DNA of 42,107 nucleotides from Terriglobia bacterium (lineage in GTDB: Bacteria; Acidobacteriota; Terriglobia; Bryobacterales; Bryobacteraceae), in NCBI GenBank assembly GCA_020073345.1, contig JAIQFI010000008.1, forward strand, positions 1 through 42,107. Reading direction: 5' to 3'. The notes below the pieces were generated by a model. That model had not been told where the DNA came from and did no database searches. It worked only from the letters and a program-made list of their open reading frames with translations. Position numbers and translations under genes: made by a program. Below are positions 32,276 to 42,107 of this stretch, piece after piece; position 1 is the stretch's first letter; the number at the start of each line of letters is the position of its first letter.

Positions 32276-33377
32276 CGCAGTAGGCGCCCGCCATCGCCGG
32301 ATCGAATTCATCCTTGGCCAGAACCGCCTGCACGAACGCCAGCAGCTTGCCGCGGACGTCGTCGGAAAGTGCCGGATACCACACCGGGCTGGCCAGCACC
32401 AGTCCGCGGAACGCAAAGAACGGCGCCGCTACTTTCAGGATTTCGCGGTCGCCGCTTTTCTCCAGATAACGCGTCCAGAAGCGCTCGAACAGGATCTTCC
32501 ACGGGTCCTCGCATCGCCCGCTGCATTGCAGCGAGAAGAAAAGATAGTTCAAGCTCAGGCAGGTAACATCGTCGGCAGGCTCGCCCCACTCGCCGCGTGA
32601 GCGGTCCAGGACCCCGAACTCGACCCCCTCCTGAAACAGGATGTTCCACGGATGAAAATCGCCGTGCACCTGCCGGAGCCGGTGCGTCAATGGCTTCAGC
32701 TTCCAGCGCCAGCGAACGCACTGGTGTTCGATCTCCTCCAGCAGCGTCGCCGGAAACAGCGCGTGGGGCGGATACGAATCGGTCAGGCCCATGATGCATT
32801 CGCCGTGCCCCACCAGCTCGCGGATGCGGCGCGTATACAAGCCGGGTTCCGGGCCCGGCGTTTTATGGATCTGCACCAGGTAGTCGCACAGGGCGTCTGC
32901 TCGTGCCAGGTCGAGATCGCTCAGTACCCGAGTGCTGAGCACCCGCTCCAGATCCTTTGCATAAGGCGTTCCCTGCGCATATTCGGTAAGCAGGCAGAAC
33001 TCTTCCGCCCGGCCGGCCGAGATCAGGCTTCCGTCGAACTGGAACGCGCCGACATCCAGCGACCGCACGTGCCGCGGCAGCCGATTGAACGCCCGGTGTT
33101 GCCACAGCAGGATCTGGGCCCGGTCCGGCATGTGTTCATGCCCGAACCGATTCGCGCTCATGGTGTGGAACACGGCGCTGCGGCATGCCTCGCCTGCCGG
33201 CTGATAGTCGATCCGAATCGGAGTCCCGTAGCCATAGGCTTTGAGATCGCCGTTGCCCGTTTCGCCCAGCAGGGTCAGCCCCAGCACGTGGACCTTTTTG
33301 CCCAGCAGCCCGCCCAAGTACCGCTCCATCGCCTCCTTGCTCAACCTCGTGTTTAGCTGGGGGCTCGGCTCCGGCAT
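32268..33377 (-). CDS. APH-fold phosphotransferase
   Basis: 369 residues. The C-terminal half carries the aminoglycoside-phosphotransferase/choline-kinase core: VHGDFHPWNILF (catalytic HGD and N at 238-245) and the metal-binding Asp in VLDRSRGEWGEPADD (Asp258). The N-terminal lobe is less conserved. Substrate unknown; antibiotic resistance is not implied. It starts 6 bp after the universal-stress-protein gene and overlaps the following P-loop kinase. I recall APH-like plus P-loop kinase proteins beside universal stress proteins in the hypoxia (DosR) regulon of Mycobacterium, so a stress role is possible; this is recall, not checked. Confidence 0.75.
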   Translation of the reverse strand: MPEPSPQLNTRLSKEAMERYLGGLLGKKVHVLGLTLLGETGNGDLKAYGYGTPIRIDYQPAGEACRSAVFHTMSANRFGHEHMPDRAQILLWQHRAFNRLPRHVRSLDVGAFQFDGSLISAGRAEEFCLLTEYAQGTPYAKDLERVLSTRVLSDLDLARADALCDYLVQIHKTPGPEPGLYTRRIRELVGHGECIMGLTDSYPPHALFPATLLEEIEHQCVRWRWKLKPLTHRLRQVHGDFHPWNILFQEGVEFGVLDRSRGEWGEPADDVTCLSLNYLFFSLQCSGRCEDPWKILFERFWTRYLEKSGDREILKVAAPFFAFRGLVLASPVWYPALSDDVRGKLLAFVQAVLAKDEFDPAMAGAYCGE

Positions 33378-33383
33378 ACCGGC

Positions 33384-34268
33384 TTAACGGATCACTTCGA
33401 CCGAACAGTGCGCATGCAGCGCGACGCCTTCGGACACGCTGCCCAGCAGGAAGCGCTCGATGCCGCGATGCCCGTGCGAACCGAGCACAATCAAGTCCGC
33501 GTGGCTCTGGTCGGCTCCCTCGATGATCACGGTTTTCGGTCCACTCAGCAGCACGGAGACCGATTCGGAAACCTTGGGAAAGGTCTTCGAGAGAATTTCT
33601 ACGGCTGCGGCTACTGCATTCTGGGCGCGCTTCATAGCTTCTCCCCGCACTATTTCCAACTGCTCGGAATCCACGTAAGGCGGCTCGAACAAGGCCTGCG
33701 CGGATCCCATCACCAGTTCCACTACGCTCAGCACCCCGACCTCGGTACCTGCGGGCCAAGGCCGCTCCGCGATCGATCGTGCGGCGCGCTCGGCAAACTC
33801 GGAGCCATCCGTCGCCAGGAGGATCTTGTGAACGCCCGGCGGCTTGCCCGGCATCTTACTATCATGGGCCCTTACAATCTCTACCGAGCATGGAGCGTGG
33901 CGCACAACCGCCGACGCGACATTCCCCAGGAAAAAGTGCGTCAGCGCGGAAACACCCTGCGAGCCGACGAAAACGAAATCCGCTTTCGTCTCCTTGGCCC
34001 GGTCCAGAATCACGCGTTTCGCATCTCCCTTGAGCGAGACGCCCCCCGCTTCCATGTCCCAGGCGCGAAGCTCTTCCGCTGCGCGATGCACCAGGTCGGA
34101 GGATCGCCGGACGGCCTCTTCGGCAGTCTGGGATACGGTCCACAAATGAGCCGGCTCCACTACATTAAGAACTTCCACGCAGGACTTAGGTGGCCAGGGC
34201 CGGGCCGCAACTTCCTTAAGTACGGCTTGGCTCGCCTCGGAATGATCAACAGCAACGAGTACTTTCAT
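33384..34268 (-). CDS. Tandem universal stress protein (two UspA domains)
   Basis: 294 residues from ATG 34268; AAGGAG at the correct distance selects this ATG over two in-frame starts upstream (34274 and 34289). The first UspA domain begins MKVLVAVDHSEASQAVL and ends FVFVGSQGVSALTHFFLGNVASAVVRHAPCSVEIVR. The second begins KILLATDGSEFAERA and ends LIVLGSHGHRGIERFLLGSVSEGVALHAHCSVEVIR. Both keep ATP-binding-type G-x2-G-x9-G(S/N) motifs. It is located between the copper-type ATPase gene and the phosphotransferase gene on the same strand. Confidence 0.92.
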   Translation of the reverse strand: MKVLVAVDHSEASQAVLKEVAARPWPPKSCVEVLNVVEPAHLWTVSQTAEEAVRRSSDLVHRAAEELRAWDMEAGGVSLKGDAKRVILDRAKETKADFVFVGSQGVSALTHFFLGNVASAVVRHAPCSVEIVRAHDSKMPGKPPGVHKILLATDGSEFAERAARSIAERPWPAGTEVGVLSVVELVMGSAQALFEPPYVDSEQLEIVRGEAMKRAQNAVAAAVEILSKTFPKVSESVSVLLSGPKTVIIEGADQSHADLIVLGSHGHRGIERFLLGSVSEGVALHAHCSVEVIR

Positions 34269-34335
34269 GTCCATGCTCCTTCCGGGCATTTGCCTTCCGG
34301 GCCGCCCACCGGAGTTACTGCACGTACACTGCCGA

Positions 34336-36606
<2,271 letters not shown>

Positions 36607-36653
36607 GGCAAGCCGCCCATAATTGATGTTCGCACGGTCAGTTCAGTAACGCC

Positions 36654-36682
36654 TTGACTTCGTATGTGTTTGAATGTACGAT
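36654..36682 (+). promoter_or_regulatory. Sigma-70-like promoter for the secreted array
   Basis: TTGACT (36654-36659), 17 bp, TACGAT (36677-36682): close to TTGACA-N17-TATAAT. ACGAT (36678-36682) and ATCGT (36693-36697) form an inverted repeat over the -10 and start region, a possible operator. The start of array gene A is downstream at 36736. Confidence 0.7.
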
Positions 36683-36699
36683 CAATTCCGGTATCGTGT

Positions 36700-36717
36700 A
36701 CCCGCGGCGCTGCGGGT
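36700..36717 (+). other. Hairpin in the array leader
   Basis: ACCCGC-GGCGCT-GCGGGT, a 6-bp stem with 6-nt loop, sits just upstream of the GAGGAG ribosome-binding site (36721-36726) of gene A. Only TTTA follows, too little for a terminator. Confidence 0.4.
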
Positions 36718-36735
36718 TTAGAGGAGACTGCCAAG

Positions 36736-37578
36736 GTGCAAATCCAGTTGCGGAATCGGTTGGGAACTTGTTTGCTGGCTGCAATGGCGGGAGTGGCGCT
36801 TCTTTCGCTGGCAGTAGTACCGACCCCGGCGCAGGCTCCGGCCTACAAAGCCCCCAAGACCAAGGACGGAAAGCCCAATCTGAACGGCATCTGGCAGGCG
36901 ATGAATGAGGCCAATTGGGACATCCGGCCGCACGCTGCTTCTCAGGGTCCCGTATACGCGCTCGGCGCCGCCTATTCGGCGCCCGCCGGACTGGGCGTGG
37001 TCGAAGGCAACGAGATCCCCTATAAGCCCGAAGCGGCCGCCAAGCAGAAGCAAAACTTCACCGACCGTTTGAAGCTGGATCCGGAGATCAAGTGCTACAT
37101 GGGTGGCGTTCCGCGGTCCACGTACATGCCGTATCCGTTTCAGATTGTCCAAGGGACCGGCACTGTCATGATCGTTTACGAATATGCCGGCGCCGTGCGG
37201 GTTATTAATATGGGTGCGCCGACCAAGGCCCCGGCCGATAGCTGGATGGGTTGGTCGAATGGTAAATGGGATGGGGAATCACTGGTGGTGGATGTCACCA
37301 GCCTCAACGATTCGACCTGGTTCGACCGCGCCGGGAACTGGCACAGCGATGCGCTGCACGTGATCGAGCGCTATACCGCCATCGGGCCGGACGCGCTACA
37401 GTATGAGGCCACCATTGACGATCCCAAAGTATTCACGCGCCAATGGAAGATGAGCATGCCGCTCTACCGCCGCCTGGAAAAGAACGCGCAGTTGTTGGAA
37501 TATAAGTGTGTGGAGTTCGCCGAAGAGGTCCTGTACGGACATCTTCGAAAGCAGCCTTTAAAAGGAGACCTTAAATGA
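36736..37578 (+). CDS. Array gene A: secreted protein, divergent member of the PDG-x-PDLQGVW family
   Basis: 280 residues from GTG 36736 (GAGGAG 9 bp upstream); the longer frame from 36664 would start inside the promoter. Signal peptide to about residue 34 (CLLAAMAGVALLSLAVVPTPAQA). Family marks are weaker than in B-E: KDGKPNLNGIWQ, KCYMGGVPR, FQIVQGTGTVMIVYEY, NGKWDGESLVVDVTSLND and ERY..IG.DALQYEATIDDP.VFTRQWKM. Two cysteines (IKCY, YKCVEF) align with those conserved in B-D. Function unknown. Its stop overlaps the start of gene B (ATGA). Confidence 0.7.
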   Translation: MQIQLRNRLGTCLLAAMAGVALLSLAVVPTPAQAPAYKAPKTKDGKPNLNGIWQAMNEANWDIRPHAASQGPVYALGAAYSAPAGLGVVEGNEIPYKPEAAAKQKQNFTDRLKLDPEIKCYMGGVPRSTYMPYPFQIVQGTGTVMIVYEYAGAVRVINMGAPTKAPADSWMGWSNGKWDGESLVVDVTSLNDSTWFDRAGNWHSDALHVIERYTAIGPDALQYEATIDDPKVFTRQWKMSMPLYRRLEKNAQLLEYKCVEFAEEVLYGHLRKQPLKGDLK

Positions 37579-38603
37579 GACGACACCTTCTCGGTTCACT
37601 GATCGCTCTGGTCGCCGTCGTAGCGTTTGTCGCGCAAGTGAGCGCTCAGTCCCAAGTGGCTGCGAAACCGGCTCCAGCCGCCAAGGCCTGGACCATGCCG
37701 CGAACTCCTGATGGCAAACCGGACCTGCAGGGCGTATATTCGAACGCCACAACCGTTCCCGTGGCGCGGCCCGCGTATCTGGGCGCGAAAGAGTTCTACA
37801 CCGACGAAGCCGATAAGACGGCTTCTGCCGCGCAAGCGCAAGCCGCCGGCGGCCGAGGCGGACGCGGAGGAGCGGCGCGCCCCGCAGCTGCCGCGGACCC
37901 CGAAGGCAACGGGCTCGCCGTGCACTATGACACCAGCCAGTTTGGTCTCGGCGGACCCACTGTCAAGAGAGCCGCAAGCCTGCGGACCTCCATCATTACC
38001 GGGCCCGAAGGCCGAGTGCCGGCCCTGACACCGGAAGCACAGAAGGCCGCCGCGGATCGCCGAGCATTCCAGCAGGAGCACCAGTGGGACAGCGCTCAAA
38101 CCCGCCCGATCGCCGAGCGGTGCATCACGTGGGGATTTGAAGGTCCTCCGATGATGCCGGTGGGCTACAATTCCACGTTGCAGATCGTGCAGGGTCAAGG
38201 TTACGTAGCTATCGTCCAGGAAATGATTCATGACACCCGCGTCATCCCGACCGACGGCCGCCCGCACGGACCGGCGCAGATCAGGCGTTGGATGGGCGAT
38301 TCAGTCGGCCATTGGGACGGCGACACGCTCGTGGTCGAAACCGTCAACTTCGAGCCCCGGACACCCTTCCAGCAAAACCCGTTCAGTGACGTCGCCAAGG
38401 TCACCGAGAGGTTCGCGCGTGTCGATGCTGATACGGTGCAGTATCAATTCACGGTCGACGATCCCAAGACTTGGGTGAAACCCTTCTCGGGCGAGTACAA
38501 TATGGTCCACATCGACGGCAACGTCTATGAGTATGCCTGCCATGAAGGCAACTACGGCATGGCCAACAACCTTAGCGGCGCCCGCGCCACTGAGAAGAAG
38601 TAA
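37575..38603 (+). CDS. Array gene B: secreted PDG-x-PDLQGVW-family protein
   Basis: 342 residues, signal peptide to ~22. The family motif PRTPDGKPDLQGVYSNAT is followed by ERCITWG, NSTLQIVQGQGYVAIVQEMIHDTRVIP, DGRPHGPAQIRRWMGDSVGHWDGDTLVVETVNF, ERFARVDADTVQYQFTVDDPKTW and YEYACHEGNYGM. A low-complexity insertion (GGRGGRGGAARPAAAADPEGN) interrupts the N-terminal part and is not seen in C-E. AAAGGAG at 37560-37566 serves as ribosome-binding site. Function unknown. A DUF6152 gene follows after 20 bp. Confidence 0.72.
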   Translation: MRRHLLGSLIALVAVVAFVAQVSAQSQVAAKPAPAAKAWTMPRTPDGKPDLQGVYSNATTVPVARPAYLGAKEFYTDEADKTASAAQAQAAGGRGGRGGAARPAAAADPEGNGLAVHYDTSQFGLGGPTVKRAASLRTSIITGPEGRVPALTPEAQKAAADRRAFQQEHQWDSAQTRPIAERCITWGFEGPPMMPVGYNSTLQIVQGQGYVAIVQEMIHDTRVIPTDGRPHGPAQIRRWMGDSVGHWDGDTLVVETVNFEPRTPFQQNPFSDVAKVTERFARVDADTVQYQFTVDDPKTWVKPFSGEYNMVHIDGNVYEYACHEGNYGMANNLSGARATEKK

Positions 38604-38623
38604 AGAAGTAAAGGAGCGATCCG

Positions 38624-39037
38624 ATGCGAACGAAACTGGCTCTTGTTATTGCTGGGGCGGGGATGCTCCTCGCTGCGGTGCCCGTGTGGGCGCACCACGC
38701 TTTCGCGGCGGAATTTAACGAGAAGGCGCCGCTCAAACTGCAGGGCGTCGTCACCAAATGGGAACTGGTCAATCCCCATTCCTGGATTCATCTGGATGTG
38801 AAGGGTCCCGACGGCAAGATCACCAAGTGGATGGTGGAAGGCGGCAGCCCCAATTCGCTGTTCCGCAACGGATTCACCAAGGAATCGCTGCCGGAAGGAA
38901 CCGAGATCATCGTCGAAGGCTACCGTGCCAAGGATGGAGCGGATCGCGCGGTGGGCGCCAATCTCACCTACGCCAAGGACGGCAAGCGCCTGTTCATGGG
39001 CGGCTCCGCGCCGGGCGCCAACGGCGACGGCAAGTAA
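38624..39037 (+). CDS. DUF6152 secreted protein 1
   Basis: 137 residues. Signal peptide ~1-23 ending PVWA, so the predicted mature protein begins HHAFAAEF. The DUF6152 pattern follows: LKLQGVVTKWELVNPHSWIHLDVKGPDGK, TKWMVEGGSPNSLFRNGFTKESLPEGTEIIVEGYRAKDG, and GANLTYAKDGKRLFMGGSAPG. Conserved histidines are the N-terminal pair and those in NPHSWIH. AAGGAG precedes ATG 38624. It is closely similar to the second copy at 41043. Function not known to me; an exported, possibly metal-binding protein is one option. Confidence 0.78.
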   Translation: MRTKLALVIAGAGMLLAAVPVWAHHAFAAEFNEKAPLKLQGVVTKWELVNPHSWIHLDVKGPDGKITKWMVEGGSPNSLFRNGFTKESLPEGTEIIVEGYRAKDGADRAVGANLTYAKDGKRLFMGGSAPGANGDGK

Positions 39038-39041
39038 CCCG

Positions 39042-40031
39042 ATGTCCCAGCGAATCGCTGGCGTGAATTTGTGGGCGGCTGCAATCGCAGCCGCCTTTCT
39101 CATTTCAGGAACCGCCGCCGGCCAATCTGCGAAGGTTAAGAGTGCATCAAAGCCCTGGGCCGTTCCCCGCACTCCGGACGGCCAGCCCGATCTTCAAGGC
39201 GTCTGGACCAACGCCACCATCACACCTTTGGAACGGCCTGCCGAGCTAGCCGGCAAGGAGTTCCTGACCGAAGCCGAAGCCCGCGATTTTGAGAAGAGCG
39301 CGTTCGCGCAGATCAACAGCGAACGCCGCGACGGCGGCCCCGAAGTGGACGTCGGCCGGTCTTACAACGAATTCTGGCGCGACCGGGGGACCAAGGTCGT
39401 GGCCAACCGCAGAACCTCGCTCATCACCGATCCGCCCGATGGAAAAATTCCGCCGCTGACCCCGGCTGCGCAGAAAATACAAGCCGACGCGCGTGCATAT
39501 CAGCGTCTCCATCCCGCCGACGGACCCGAAGACCGCAACCTGTGGGAGCGCTGCCTCACCCGCGGTGTTCCCATGATCCCGGGCCCTTACAACAATGATT
39601 TTCAGATTATCCAGGCTCCCGGATACGTGGTCATCTTTCACGAGATGATTCATGAGGCCCGCATCGTTCCTCTGGACGGCCGCCCGCATGTAGAAAAAGA
39701 AATTCGTGAGTGGACCGGAGACCCGCGCGGGCACTGGGAAGGCGACACGCTGGTGGTCGAATCCACCAACTTTTCCGAAAAAAGCAATTTCCGCGGGTCG
39801 AGCGCCGGGTTGAACCTGGTGGAACGCTTTACTCGCACCGGACCGGACACGATCCTCTATCAATTCCGGGTCGATGACCCGTCCACGTTCACCAAACCCT
39901 GGTCGGCGGAGATGCCCATGACCACTTTGGACAGTCCGATCTACGAGTACGCCTGCAACGAAGGCAACTACGCCATGCTGGGGCTGTTGGGTGGCGCTCG
40001 CGCCGACGAAAAGAAGAAGGGGGCGAAATGA
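39042..40031 (+). CDS. Array gene C: secreted PDG-x-PDLQGVW-family protein
   Basis: 329 residues from ATG 39042; the frame is open to 38925 but that overlaps the DUF6152 gene. Signal peptide to ~28. The full family pattern is present: PRTPDGQPDLQGVWTNATITPLERPAELAGKEF, RTSLITDPPDGKIPPLTP, ERCLTRG, NNDFQIIQAPGYVVIFHEMIHEARIVPLDGRPH, WTGDPRGHWEGDTLVVESTNF, ERFTRTGPDTILYQFRVDDPSTFTKPW and YEYACNEGNY. Closest relatives in the window are D and E. The stop overlaps gene D (ATGA). Function unknown. Confidence 0.74.
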   Translation: MSQRIAGVNLWAAAIAAAFLISGTAAGQSAKVKSASKPWAVPRTPDGQPDLQGVWTNATITPLERPAELAGKEFLTEAEARDFEKSAFAQINSERRDGGPEVDVGRSYNEFWRDRGTKVVANRRTSLITDPPDGKIPPLTPAAQKIQADARAYQRLHPADGPEDRNLWERCLTRGVPMIPGPYNNDFQIIQAPGYVVIFHEMIHEARIVPLDGRPHVEKEIREWTGDPRGHWEGDTLVVESTNFSEKSNFRGSSAGLNLVERFTRTGPDTILYQFRVDDPSTFTKPWSAEMPMTTLDSPIYEYACNEGNYAMLGLLGGARADEKKKGAK

Positions 40032-41008
40032 AAACCAGACTTGCCGCGATGATCGCGTCCATGCTGCTCGCCGCCGTGTTTGCCGCCAGCCAGACCGGAC
40101 CTGCGAGGCCCGCGGGCAAGAGCTACGCCCCGCCGCACACGCCCGAAGGGCAACCAGACTTGCAAGGCATCTGGTCCAACGCCGTTCTTACGCCGCTCGA
40201 GCGGCCCGCGGATCTCAAGGACAAAGCGTTCTTCACCAAAGAAGAAGAGGCCGCCTACGTCAAGCGGATGATCGAGCAAGGCAACAAAGACAGCCGCGCC
40301 GGCGCTGGGACAGATGCGGATGTAGCGCGCGCCTACAACGACTTTTGGTGGGACCGGGGAACCGGTATCGTCAAGACTCTCCGCACCTCGCTGATTACCG
40401 ATCCTCCCGACGGCAAGATCCCCGCACTGACGCCGTTAGCCGAGAAGCGCGCCGCTCAAGTGAAGGAAGCCAGACGTCTCCATCCCGCCGATGGCCCCGA
40501 GGATCGTCCCGTGGGAGAGCGCTGCATCCTGTTGAATAGTGCCGGGCCGCCGATGATGCCCAGCGCGTATAACAACAACTACCAGGTGGTCCAGACGGCC
40601 CAAAACTTCGTAATTCTGAATGAAATGGTCCACGACTCGCGCGTCATACCGTTGGACGGCCGCCCGCACGTTCCGCAGAGCATCCGCCTGTGGATGGGAG
40701 ATTCGCGCGGCCATTGGGAAGGCAACACGCTGGTGGTGGACACGACGAATTTCACCAGCCAGGCGCCGTTCCGGGGATCGGGCGAGAACCTGCACCTGAC
40801 CGAGCGGTTCACGCGCATGGATGCAGAAACGCTGCTCTACGAATTCACCGTCGACGACCCCGAGTCATTCACCAGACCCTGGAGCGCGGCCATCCCCAGC
40901 ACCAGGACCACCGGCCCGATTCTCGAGTACGCGTGCAACGAGGGGAATTACGGCATGACGGGACTCCTGTCGGCCGCTCGTTCCGAGGAAAAGAAAAGCC
41001 CAAAGTAG
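40028..41008 (+). CDS. Array gene D: secreted PDG-x-PDLQGVW-family protein
   Basis: 326 residues, signal peptide to about residue 20 (AMIASMLLAAVFAAS). Same ordered motifs as C: TPEGQPDLQGIWSNAVLTPLERPADL, WWDRGTGIVKTLRTSLITDPPDGKIPALTPL, ERCILLNSAGPPMMPSAYNNNYQVVQ, EMVHDSRVIPLDGRPH, WMGDSRGHWEGNTLVVDTTNF and EYACNEGNYGM. ATG 40028 overlaps the gene C stop. AAGGAGAG precedes the next gene, DUF6152 copy 2, after 34 bp. Function unknown. Confidence 0.74.
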   Translation: MKTRLAAMIASMLLAAVFAASQTGPARPAGKSYAPPHTPEGQPDLQGIWSNAVLTPLERPADLKDKAFFTKEEEAAYVKRMIEQGNKDSRAGAGTDADVARAYNDFWWDRGTGIVKTLRTSLITDPPDGKIPALTPLAEKRAAQVKEARRLHPADGPEDRPVGERCILLNSAGPPMMPSAYNNNYQVVQTAQNFVILNEMVHDSRVIPLDGRPHVPQSIRLWMGDSRGHWEGNTLVVDTTNFTSQAPFRGSGENLHLTERFTRMDAETLLYEFTVDDPESFTRPWSAAIPSTRTTGPILEYACNEGNYGMTGLLSAARSEEKKSPK

Positions 41009-41042
41009 TAGGATAGTCTGAAGCGCCAAGGAGAGAAATCTT

Positions 41043-41453
41043 ATGCGTAAGAAACTTGCAGTTCTGTTGGGGATCGCCGGCTTATTGATGGCCGCGGCGC
41101 CGATGTGGGCGCATCACGCTTTTGCCGCGGAATTCGACGCGCAAAAGCCGGTGAAGCTGAAAGGGACCGTCGCCAAGGTCGAGTTCATCAACCCGCACTC
41201 CTGGATTCATATGGATGTGAAGGACGCCGACGGCAAGGTCACGCGCTGGATGGTCGAAGGCGGCAGCCCCAACGCGCTGTTCCGTCGCGGCGTCACCAAG
41301 GACGCCCTGCCCCAGGGAACTGAGATTATGGTCGACGGCTATCAGGCCAAGGACGGGTCAAATCGGGCAAACGGCAGGGACATTACATTCGCCGACGGCA
41401 GGAAGCTGTTCGTGGGCGGATCGAATCCGGACGAACAGCCGAACGCGAAATGA
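41043..41453 (+). CDS. DUF6152 secreted protein 2
   Basis: 136 residues, signal peptide ~1-23 ending PMWA; predicted mature start HHAFAAEF, identical to copy 1. The rest parallels copy 1: LKGTVAKVEFINPHSWIHMDVKDADGK, RWMVEGGSPNALFRRGVTKDALPQGTEIMVDGYQAKDG, and RDITFADGRKLFVGGSNPD. AAGGAGAG lies before ATG 41043. Its stop overlaps the next array gene E by four bases (ATGA), tying it to that transcript. The two copies look like products of duplication of a larger unit. Confidence 0.78.
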   Translation: MRKKLAVLLGIAGLLMAAAPMWAHHAFAAEFDAQKPVKLKGTVAKVEFINPHSWIHMDVKDADGKVTRWMVEGGSPNALFRRGVTKDALPQGTEIMVDGYQAKDGSNRANGRDITFADGRKLFVGGSNPDEQPNAK

Positions 41454-42107
41454 GCAGCAAAGTACTGGCGCTGGCCACGTTGATTGTCGCCAGCACGGTG
41501 TTGGCGCAGACGAAGAACTACACTCCACCGCGAACGCCCGACGGTCAACCCGACCTTCAAGGCGTCTGGACCAACATCACCATCACGCCGCTGGAGCGCC
41601 CCGCCAATCTCGCGGGTAAGGAGTTTTTCACTGCGGCGGAAGCGCGCCAGTATGAGAAAGACACCGTCGAGCGCAACAACGCCGATCGCCGGGACGGCGG
41701 CGCGCAGGCAGATCTCAGCCGTGCGTATAACGACGCGTGGTACGACCGCGGCACCCGAGTGGTCGAGACGCTGCGGACCTCGCTAGTCATCGATCCGCCC
41801 GATGGACATATTCCCCGAATCGCCCAGGGTCAGCAAGCAGCTCTGCCTCCGGGTGGATTTGGCAGGCCTCCGGAAGGTCCGGAAGACCGGGCTCTGACCG
41901 AGCGCTGCATCCTGTGGCCTACCGCCGGGCCGCCGATGATGCCGAGTTTTTACAACAACAACTACCAGATCGTGCAGGCGCCGGGATACGTGACCATCCT
42001 GGTCGAAATGATCCACGACGTCCGGATCATTCCGGTTAGTGGGCCGGTCGGCGCGCGTCCGCACGTGGACGCGAGTGTTCGCCAATGGATGGGCGATCCG
42101 CGCGGAC
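41450..42107 (+). CDS. Array gene E: secreted PDG-x-PDLQGVW-family protein (3'-truncated by window)
   Basis: About 219 residues are visible before the window ends. ATG 41450 overlaps the DUF6152 copy 2 stop. Signal peptide to ~20 (MSSKVLALATLIVASTVLAQ). The family pattern continues: PRTPDGQPDLQGVWTNITITPLERPANLAGKEFF, AYNDAWYDRGTRVVETLRTSLVIDPPDG, ERCILWPTAGPPMMPSFYNNNYQIVQAPGYVTILVEMIHDVRIIP, then a small insertion before RPH, and WMGDPRG at the edge. The conserved Cys in ERC is present. Function unknown. More array genes may lie beyond the window. Confidence 0.72.
   Translation, partial: MSSKVLALATLIVASTVLAQTKNYTPPRTPDGQPDLQGVWTNITITPLERPANLAGKEFFTAAEARQYEKDTVERNNADRRDGGAQADLSRAYNDAWYDRGTRVVETLRTSLVIDPPDGHIPRIAQGQQAALPPGGFGRPPEGPEDRALTERCILWPTAGPPMMPSFYNNNYQIVQAPGYVTILVEMIHDVRIIPVSGPVGARPHVDASVRQWMGDPRG

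Overview
The window is about 42 kb of GC-rich bacterial DNA that looks like an Acidobacteriota chromosome, probably Bryobacterales/'Solibacter'-like. This is an inference from gene content: a flagellar cluster with FlbD, FlhF, FliA and a sigma-54 activator, and beside it a run of secreted 'PDG-PDLQGVW' paralogues alternating with DUF6152 proteins, a combination I associate with that phylum. No rRNA, tRNA, CRISPR array or insertion sequence was seen.

Region 1 (1-26029) is almost entirely flagellar. It starts inside flgH and continues flgI, flgJ (rod-binding domain only) and a convergent fliS. A long plus-strand run follows: sigma-54 activator, flhA, flhF, fliA (sigma-28), a long fliN, a small membrane protein, flgM, a flgN-like chaperone, flgK and flgL. 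A minus-strand flbD-motA-motB unit comes next, then fliM, an orphan 104-aa gene on the minus strand, fliC, fliD and a fliT-like gene, and finally flgB-flgC-fliE-fliF-fliG-fliH-fliI-fliJ ending in a translationally coupled glycosyltransferase. Genes absent here and expected elsewhere: flhB, fliPQR, fliL, fliK, flgDE, flgAFG, flhG and chemotaxis genes. Promoter-like sites fit a two-tier hierarchy. A good -24/-12 (sigma-54) element with an upstream dyad precedes flgB. TAAA-N15-ATCGATAT (sigma-28/FliA-like) elements precede flbD-motAB and the orphan gene, with weaker versions before flgM, fliM and a GGDEF gene.

Region 2 (26040-30348, minus strand) holds a degenerate-GGDEF protein, a secreted lactonase-type beta-propeller, an HtrA/DegP protease followed by a strong terminator, and a small secreted c-type cytochrome-like protein. 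A plus-strand LigB-LigA fused extradiol dioxygenase (30577-31761) follows.

Region 3 (31751-36606, minus strand) is a stress/metal group: a YHS-containing copper-type P1B ATPase, a tandem universal stress protein, an APH-fold phosphotransferase and an overlapping APS-kinase-like P-loop kinase.

Region 4 (36654-42107, plus strand) starts with a sigma-70-like promoter and carries at least seven exported proteins: five members (A-E; E runs off the window) of one paralogous family and two DUF6152 proteins, several joined by ATGA overlaps. The function of this array is unknown. It is the least explained part of the window, and the two DUF6152 proteins are predicted to begin His-His after signal-peptide cleavage.
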